Below are positions 24,547 to 28,617 of a stretch of 28,617 nt of DNA, piece after piece. Origin of the DNA: a virus; IMG/VR virus record IMGVR_UViG_3300026097_000075, positions 1 to 28,617 of that record; one strand, given 5' to 3'. A model generated the notes under the pieces. The model did no database searches. It saw only the letters and a program-made list of their open reading frames with translations, and was not told where the DNA came from. Made by a program: the position numbers and the translations under genes. Within the stretch, counting starts at the first letter, position 1. Each line of letters opens with the position of its first letter.

Positions 24547-25151
24547 AAATCTTAATGCTAGATATTGAAACTACGCCTATGCAGGTTTATACCTGGGGGT
24601 TGTGGGACCAGAACATTGGAATTAACCAGATCATCAAGCCCACCGAAATGATGTGCTTTGGTGCAAAGTGGCAGGGCAAGAAGAAGGTTACCTTCAAGTC
24701 TGTCCACCACGATGGCAAGAAGGCTATGTTAGAAGAGCTGCACGCCATGATGGAAGAAGCAGACGTACTTATGGGCTGGAACTCAGCAGCGTTTGACCAC
24801 AAGCACATCAAGCGTGAGTTCCTTGAAAACGGTATGGAGCCACCTTCGGTAGTAAAAGACTTAGATCTTATGAGTGTTGTAAAGGCTAACTTCAAGTTCC
24901 CTTCTAACAAGCTAGACTATGTTGCCCAGGCACTTGGTGTTGGCGCAAAGGTTAAGCACTCGGGATTTGATCTGTGGATTGACTGCATGGCAGGCAACGA
25001 CAAGGCCTGGCGTGAGATGAAGAAGTACCAGATTCAGGATGTGGTCCTCCTTGAGGAGCTGTACCAGGTTCTGCTTCCTTGGTTGCCAGGGGCTAGCAGC
25101 GTAACGGTAAAAGAAAGACGTGAAATCTCCGACCCAGAGAAGGTGCTATAA
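24543..25151 (+). CDS. DEDDy 3'-5' exonuclease (DnaQ/polymerase B exonuclease superfamily)
   Basis: This 202-residue protein has all three Exo motifs: MLDIETTP with Asp7 and Glu9; GWNSAAFD with Asn80 and Asp85; YQIQD with Tyr162 and Asp166. The Tyr spacing places it in the DEDDy group, like family-B polymerase proofreading domains, not the DEDDh group of cellular DnaQ. It likely degrades 3' ends in proofreading or recombination. The start ATG overlaps the previous stop by 4 bp. A separate exonuclease alongside a polymerase with an intact PHP domain gives the phage two possible proofreading activities. Neighbours on both sides are recombination nucleases, so end processing is equally plausible. 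Confidence 0.88.
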   Translation: MKILMLDIETTPMQVYTWGLWDQNIGINQIIKPTEMMCFGAKWQGKKKVTFKSVHHDGKKAMLEELHAMMEEADVLMGWNSAAFDHKHIKREFLENGMEPPSVVKDLDLMSVVKANFKFPSNKLDYVAQALGVGAKVKHSGFDLWIDCMAGNDKAWREMKKYQIQDVVLLEELYQVLLPWLPGASSVTVKERREISDPEKVL

Positions 25152-25155
25152 TAGT

Positions 25156-25470
25156 ATGACAGAAAATAACGAGAGCAAGACTACCCTTGACATGGTCAAT
25201 GGCCTTGCTGAAATATCTGAATATGTAAAAGATGACGACTTAGATACGGCACTAAGCATGGTAGCTAAGCTTATTCTTAAACCAGATATTCCAATTAACG
25301 TGGCAACAATTGAGATTGTTAGGTTGCAAGCAATTGCAGCAAAAATGTCTTTTAAAGCTACCTGGATGGCAAACGTAGAAAAGGGAGATCGGGCAAAGAA
25401 GAATATTTATTTTACAGCAGCATCAGCAATTAGCGAACTTGTTGCGGCATTAAAATATATTACTCGATAA
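25156..25470 (+). CDS. Small helical protein of unknown function in the recombination operon
   Basis: The 104-residue form starts at the ATG at 25156, 4 bp after the exonuclease stop, with GAGAAGGTG about 10 bases upstream. A longer frame from 25120 exists, but its extra 12 codons overlap the exonuclease and have no better ribosome binding site. The protein is helical, with an acidic first half (YVKDDDLDTALSMVAKLIL) and a more basic second half (VEKGDRAKKNIYFTAASAI). No cysteine cluster or catalytic set is seen. Size and context are compatible with a recombination mediator such as UvsY, but I see no motif proving this. Confidence 0.6.
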   Translation: MTENNESKTTLDMVNGLAEISEYVKDDDLDTALSMVAKLILKPDIPINVATIEIVRLQAIAAKMSFKATWMANVEKGDRAKKNIYFTAASAISELVAALKYITR

Positions 25471-25474
25471 CATT

Positions 25475-26272
25475 ATGACTAAAAACTTACTTAACCAAAT
25501 AATGGCAAACACAGACAAGCCTTTCAAGGCATCTGAAAGTATGCAGACTTTGATTGAAAAGATTAATTCTGGATACATTGCAAAACGTGGTTCGCGTCAT
25601 CAGCAGAAGAAGAGCTTTGCTCCTTCTACAATTGCTTATGGCCATGGAGAGTGTGCAAGATACTGGTACCTGGCTTTTGAGGGTGGCACTTTTGAGGACC
25701 ATGCAGATGCATTTGCTGGAGCCAACATGACAAACGGTACAAAGTCTCATGAGCGCATCCAACAGGCCATTGAAGACGCTGGCATTATGGTAGATTCTGA
25801 GTTTAAGATTACTTATGAAGACCCCCCCATATTCGGCTTCGGGGACGCTATAGTAGAGCACGAAGGTGAAGAGCTTCTTGTTGAGATTAAAACGGCTATG
25901 CAAGAAGGGTTTGAGTATCGCAAGAAATCCGGTAAGGCTAAGCTAGGTCACTTAATTCAGGTTCTTATTTATATGAAGATCCTAAAGAAGGCCAAAAGTG
26001 TTATAATTTATGAGAACAAAAATAATCATGAGCTGCTGGCGATACCTGTTGTTGTAAATGATTATTACATTAAGTGGATAGACCAGACGTTTGAGTGGAT
26101 GAGGACAGTTCGTAAGGCTTGGGAAGATAAAACCTTGCCAACCAAGAACTACCGATCTAACTCAAAGATCTGCAAGACTTGCCCATTATCTAAAGTTTGT
26201 GCAGAAGCTGGTCAAGGAGACTTAAGAATAAACTCCTTGGAGCCTTTAAATGAAAACATGTCAATGGTGTGA
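25475..26272 (+). CDS. Cas4/RecB-like PD-(D/E)XK exonuclease with Fe-S-type cysteines
   Basis: This 265-residue protein has His92 in the RecB-type segment NGTKSHERIQ, Asp124 (GFGDAIVE), Glu137-Ile-Lys139 (LLVEIKTA), and a conserved Gln in HLIQVLIYMKIL, together the RecB/Cas4 nuclease site. Cys60 (GECARYWYL) and the C-terminal Cys233, Cys236 and Cys242 form the four-cysteine arrangement that holds a 4Fe-4S cluster in Cas4 and AddB. It probably resects or degrades DNA ends for RecA-dependent recombination. No CRISPR array or other cas gene is present, so it should not be read as CRISPR adaptation. It starts at an ATG 4 bp after the previous stop and overlaps the next gene by 23 bp. Confidence 0.88.
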   Translation: MTKNLLNQIMANTDKPFKASESMQTLIEKINSGYIAKRGSRHQQKKSFAPSTIAYGHGECARYWYLAFEGGTFEDHADAFAGANMTNGTKSHERIQQAIEDAGIMVDSEFKITYEDPPIFGFGDAIVEHEGEELLVEIKTAMQEGFEYRKKSGKAKLGHLIQVLIYMKILKKAKSVIIYENKNNHELLAIPVVVNDYYIKWIDQTFEWMRTVRKAWEDKTLPTKNYRSNSKICKTCPLSKVCAEAGQGDLRINSLEPLNENMSMV

Positions 26273-26546
26273 TGATGCTTTTGAACCAAATGTAGGGTAT
26301 CAGATCTACTGCTCTCCAGAATGCAGAGATCAGGCTACCAAAGAAAAAATTGCACAGAGATATATTATTTCTCGTCGTAACAAAATGATAGGCAAAAAGA
26401 GGTCTTGCAAATCTTGTGGATCACAGCTGTCGGCATATAACGACGACGTAATCTGTCAGTCCTGCTTGATTAATCCCAAAGACGTCTCTAAGGCTCTCAA
26501 AGAAATTAAAGGAATAGCAGATGGTAAAACTCAGCTCACTGACTAA
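26250..26546 (+). CDS. Double zinc-ribbon protein
   Basis: This 98-residue protein has two complete four-cysteine sites: Cys4, Cys7, Cys21 and Cys25, then Cys53, Cys56, Cys69 and Cys72. A basic linker lies between them (RYIISRRNKMIGKKR). The first unit resembles the short treble-clef/MYM-like fingers common in small phage proteins. The start ATG follows TTGGAG and lies inside the end of the nuclease gene. The 3' end overlaps the RuvC-like gene by 26 bp. DNA or RNA binding is likely; no specific role is known. Its tight overlap with two nuclease genes suggests an accessory factor. Confidence 0.72.
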   Translation: MKTCQWCDDAFEPNVGYQIYCSPECRDQATKEKIAQRYIISRRNKMIGKKRSCKSCGSQLSAYNDDVICQSCLINPKDVSKALKEIKGIADGKTQLTD

Positions 26547-27093
26547 TAGGCCAGAAAGAATATGCTCAATTGACGCAAGCACAAATAGTCTTGCATTTGC
26601 TGTTTTTAATAATAAAAAATTAGAGGCTGTGGGTAAGATCAATTTTGAGGGTGCTACTACCTATCGAAAAGTTGCAGATGCTTGCAACAAAACTAAAAAC
26701 TTTTTTAGTTTATTTCCTGTAGAGGCGGTAGTGATTGAGCACACTGTGTTTATGAATAGCCCTAAGACGGCAGCTGACCTCTCTTTGGTCCAGGGATCAC
26801 TCTTAGGAGGGATGTCTTTATCTGGCGTTAGAATGATTAAAAGCATTAATCCTATAGCTTGGCAAACCTTTATTGGTAACGGCAGGCTGAGTCACGCAGA
26901 GAAGTCGGACCTCAGAGTCTCTAGCCCAGGAAAAAGTGAGTCTTGGTATAAGACTAAAGAAAGAGAATTAAGAAAAGATAAAACAATTAAGTTTGTTAAT
27001 ACTTATTACGATAAAAAGGTAAATGACAACGACGTAGCGGATGCTGTTGGAATTGGTCATTACGCTATTCGTAATTGGGAAAAGCTAGGTTGA
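26521..27093 (+). CDS. ruvC-like: RuvC-like Holliday junction resolvase
   Basis: This 190-residue protein shows the RuvC-type RNase H-fold acidic tetrad: Asp18 (SIDASTN), Glu73 (VVIEHTVF), Asp171 and Asp174 (NDVADAVGIGHYA). The last two have the same three-residue spacing as in RuvC. A lysine-rich insert (about residues 125-160) separates the third strand region from the last helix and is unusual compared with the cellular enzyme of about 173 residues. The ATG at 26521 follows AAAGGA and overlaps the double zinc-ribbon gene by 26 bp. It would cleave recombination or branched DNA before packaging. Together with the Hjc-like gene it gives two unrelated resolvase candidates. Confidence 0.82.
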   Translation: MVKLSSLTNRPERICSIDASTNSLAFAVFNNKKLEAVGKINFEGATTYRKVADACNKTKNFFSLFPVEAVVIEHTVFMNSPKTAADLSLVQGSLLGGMSLSGVRMIKSINPIAWQTFIGNGRLSHAEKSDLRVSSPGKSESWYKTKERELRKDKTIKFVNTYYDKKVNDNDVADAVGIGHYAIRNWEKLG

Positions 27094-27094
27094 C

Positions 27095-27101
27095 AAGGAG
27101 G
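27095..27101 (+). promoter_or_regulatory. Strong Shine-Dalgarno AAGGAGG of the 51-residue HTH gene
   Basis: AAGGAGG lies 2 bases after the RuvC-like stop and 4 bases before the ATG at 27106. It is among the strongest sites in the window and argues that the short frame is translated. Confidence 0.8.
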
Positions 27102-27105
27102 CATT

Positions 27106-27261
27106 ATGGCTGCTAAACTTTATACTAATGAAGCATGGCTTCGTAAAAGATTTCAGGTAGACCGCAAAACTCCGCAAGAGATTGCAAAAGAATGCGGCTC
27201 TAGCGTAGAAACAATATATGTTTATCTATCTAAGTTTGGACTCAGGAAGTCAAAGCGTTAA
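27106..27261 (+). CDS. 51-residue helix-turn-helix protein (short gene)
   Basis: ATG at 27106 to TAA at 27259-27261 gives 51 residues. The core, from WLRKRFQVDRKTPQEIAKEC to the segment GSSVETIYVYLSKFGLRK, matches a resolvase/homing-endonuclease-associated helix-turn-helix: a helix with EIA, a turn at Gly-Ser-Ser, and a recognition helix with TIYVYL. No other domain is attached. It has a near-perfect ribosome binding site and fills the gap between the RuvC-like and Nmad1-like genes. It may be a small regulator, or a free-standing remnant of a larger endonuclease. The alternative that the frame is not a gene is unlikely given the motif and the site. Confidence 0.78.
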   Translation: MAAKLYTNEAWLRKRFQVDRKTPQEIAKECGSSVETIYVYLSKFGLRKSKR

Positions 27262-27299
27262 AAATTATTGTTGGAAGAGACTAGGGGTAGTGCCAACTG

Positions 27300-27572
27300 A
27301 TGAGCAAGCAGACCGAGAATAAAATAACAGAAATTATGCGGGGCATTGAAGAAATGCTTATCGCAAAGAATAGAGCATATGGAGACTCTGCCTTAGAGCC
27401 CGTAAGGGTCTTTTCTAAAACAGACACTATCGAACAACTTTATGTTCGGATCGATGACAAGCTATCTCGTGTTCAGCGGGGACACGAGTACCCAGGAGAT
27501 GACACCATCTTTGACCTAGTAGGTTATTTGGTGCTATTGCTTATTGCAAAGGAGAGAGATGAGAAAGTATAG
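27300..27572 (+). CDS. Nmad1/DUF1599-like protein (nucleotide-modification-associated, MazG-like fold)
   Basis: This 90-residue protein shows the family pattern KNRAYGDSALEPVRVFSK, then RIDDKLSRVQRG, then DLVGYLVLLLI. These are the conserved blocks I associate with DUF1599, later named nucleotide modification associated domain 1 and thought to be a MazG-like helical fold. Members occur in phages with DNA or nucleotide modification genes, but many also occur elsewhere. The ATG at 27300 has AGGGG (27283-27287) 12 bases upstream, a rather long spacing. It overlaps the IMPDH-family gene by 14 bp, so the two are probably translated together and may act in one nucleotide pathway. The exact substrate is unknown. 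Confidence 0.75.
   Translation: MSKQTENKITEIMRGIEEMLIAKNRAYGDSALEPVRVFSKTDTIEQLYVRIDDKLSRVQRGHEYPGDDTIFDLVGYLVLLLIAKERDEKV
27548..27554 (+). promoter_or_regulatory. Shine-Dalgarno AAAGGAG fixing the start at 27559
   Basis: AAAGGAG ends 4 bases before the ATG at 27559. The in-frame TTG at 27544 lies upstream of this site and has no comparable one, so 27559 is the preferred start. Confidence 0.8.
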
Positions 27573-28587
27573 TACAGCCGAGCAGGTATCGTTTGACGAC
27601 GTTCTTCTGATGCCACAGTACTCTGATATTCAGAGTCGTAAAGATGTAAATTTGACAACAATCATTGGTAAGGGACCTAGAGCTTTACGTCTTAGCTCAC
27701 CAGTAATTGCAGCACCCATGGACACTGTTTGCGAGTGGGAGATGGCGGTTGCAATCCGCAAGCTAGGTGGCCTTGGAATTCTTCACAGGTATATGCCAGT
27801 AGAAGAGCAGATCCGTCAAATCAGGATGGTCAAAGCCAATACTGCTTTAGCGGGAGCATCTGTGGGGGCAAGGGGAGACTACCTTAAAGAGGCAACCTCC
27901 TTGGCTCAGGCTGGGGCTGGGCTAATCCTTATCGATGTTGCTAACGGTCATAGCCAAATTGCAATAGATGCAGTTAAAAATATGAAATCTTTGTTTGGCA
28001 ACGATGTGCATATTATGGCTGGCAACGTAGCCACTTGGGATGGATACGCAAGGCTTGCTGACGCTGGGGCAGATTCTGTACGTGTTGGAATTGGTGGAGG
28101 ATCTGCTTGCACAACTAGGGTTGTTAGTGGACACGGAGTTCCGACCCTAGCTTCCATTCTTGATATCAGAGAGCACTTTGCTTATGGCGACGGACCTTCA
28201 ATTATTGCTGACGGCGGTATTCGCAACTCTGGGGATGCAGCAAAAGCATTAGCCGCAGGAGCCCAGGCAGTTATGGTTGGTCGAATTCTTGCGGGTACGG
28301 CAGAGTCTCCAGGAGAAGTTGTAGACGGCAAGAAAGTCTTTCGAGGAATGGCGTCCAGGGAGGCACAGGAAGACGGTAGAGGAGTTGTATCGGGTGTAGA
28401 GGGTATCTCTACTACCATAGATTTTGTTGGAAGCGTTGATAATATAATTAATGATTTTTCATCGGGACTTGGCAGCGCCCTGTCATACACAGGGGTAGAT
28501 AATCTTGTTGACTTCCATCACGAAGCAGTGTACAATAGAGTAACAAGTAGTACACTAAACGAAACAAAGCCACACGCAAAGGAATAA
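27559..28587 (+). CDS. guaB-like: IMP dehydrogenase / GMP reductase family protein without CBS domains
   Basis: This 342-residue TIM-barrel enzyme of purine nucleotide metabolism shows [14 protein letters not shown], the AAPMDTV strand, MAGNVAT, the catalytic loop [11 protein letters not shown] with Cys184, IADGGIR with Asp218, and [17 protein letters not shown]. These blocks are closer to IMP dehydrogenase (IMP to XMP) than to E. coli GMP reductase. However, the CBS pair (about 120 residues) present in most bacterial IMP dehydrogenases is absent. The flap between GMAS (263-266) and VEG (280-282) is short and lacks the Arg-Tyr pair IMP dehydrogenases use for hydrolysis. Cys184, Thr186 and Glu281 match the positions of GMP reductase catalytic residues. 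Family is certain; reaction is not. It overlaps the Nmad1-like gene by 14 bp. Confidence 0.92.
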   Translation: MRKYSTAEQVSFDDVLLMPQYSDIQSRKDVNLTTIIGKGPRALRLSSPVIAAPMDTVCEWEMAVAIRKLGGLGILHRYMPVEEQIRQIRMVKANTALAGASVGARGDYLKEATSLAQAGAGLILIDVANGHSQIAIDAVKNMKSLFGNDVHIMAGNVATWDGYARLADAGADSVRVGIGGGSACTTRVVSGHGVPTLASILDIREHFAYGDGPSIIADGGIRNSGDAAKALAAGAQAVMVGRILAGTAESPGEVVDGKKVFRGMASREAQEDGRGVVSGVEGISTTIDFVGSVDNIINDFSSGLGSALSYTGVDNLVDFHHEAVYNRVTSSTLNETKPHAKE

Positions 28588-28588
28588 G

Positions 28589-28617
28589 ATGCCTCGACGC
28601 AAAAAGCTGGTAGCAAA
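28589..28617 (+). CDS. Start of a basic protein truncated by the right edge
   Basis: The ATG at 28589 lies 1 bp after the preceding stop, with AAAGGAA (28578-28584) as ribosome binding site. Only MPRRKKLVA is visible. The run of four basic residues after Met-Pro suggests a nucleic-acid-binding protein, but nothing more can be said. Confidence 0.45.

Noticed and set aside
25120-25155. Upstream start for the small helical gene at 25156
   Set aside because: The extra codons lie within the exonuclease gene, read as its frame-shifted shadow, and the ATG at 25156 has a suitably spaced ribosome binding site.
25475-26272. Cas4-like gene as a sign of a CRISPR system
   Set aside because: No repeat-spacer array or other cas genes in the window; phage Cas4-like nucleases commonly stand alone.
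27544-27558. TTG at 27544 as start of the IMPDH-family gene
   Set aside because: The ATG at 27559 is directly behind AAAGGAG; the family begins near this point, so the extra five residues are unlikely.
22770-28587. 2-aminoadenine (Z-genome) pathway
   Set aside because: A MazG-like gene is present, but no PurZ (adenylosuccinate synthetase-like), DatZ or DpoZ-type polymerase is seen; the polymerase is DnaE type.

Overview
The window reads as the late tail module followed by the replication/recombination and nucleotide-metabolism modules of a large, double-stranded DNA tailed phage (or a prophage or metagenomic phage contig). All supported genes are on the + strand. They are packed with 1, 4 or 8 bp overlaps or very short gaps, and no stretch of 300 bases lacks a gene. 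There is no rRNA, tRNA, CRISPR array, insertion sequence or host housekeeping operon. The 2622-codon tape measure gene, followed by a distal-tail-like protein and a very large hub-like minor tail protein, indicates a long-tailed siphovirus. Using the usual 0.15 nm per residue, the tail would be roughly 390 nm. The host cannot be read from the sequence. The mixture of a bacterial-type DnaE replicase, DnaB helicase, gp32-like SSB and UvsX-like RecA recalls large-genome actinobacteriophages, but that is inference only.

Region 1 (1-15592), virion: the 3' end of a tail assembly chaperone-like gene, the tape measure, a distal-tail-position protein, a 1439-residue tail hub/minor tail protein, and four smaller tail-tip/fibre-type proteins. 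Several of these start on GTG or TTG and overlap the previous stop codon. No endolysin or holin is seen in this window.

Region 2 (15601-16648), the junction: a MerR-like winged-helix protein with an AT-hook-like segment, which is a candidate regulator, followed by two small uncharacterised proteins.

Region 3 (16641-23093), the replisome: DnaB-type helicase, DnaG-type primase with zinc and TOPRIM motifs, a T4 gp32-like single-strand binding protein behind an AT-rich leader with a tandem repeat, a DnaE-type polymerase III alpha with a complete PHP metal site, and a MazG-like NTP pyrophosphohydrolase translationally coupled to the polymerase.

Region 4 (23090-27261), recombination and repair: RecA/UvsX-like recombinase, small zinc-ribbon protein, Hjc-like PD-(D/E)XK nuclease, DEDDy 3'-5' exonuclease, an unknown small protein, a Cas4/RecB-like nuclease with an Fe-S-type cysteine set, a double zinc-ribbon protein, a RuvC-like resolvase and a 51-residue helix-turn-helix protein. 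Two resolvase candidates of unrelated folds sit in one operon.

Region 5 (27300-28617), nucleotide metabolism: an Nmad1/DUF1599-like protein overlapping an IMP dehydrogenase/GMP reductase family enzyme, then the first codons of a basic protein that runs off the right edge. The enzyme lacks CBS domains and has a shortened flap without the Arg-Tyr pair of IMP dehydrogenases, so its reaction is uncertain. This is the most interesting biochemical question in the window.
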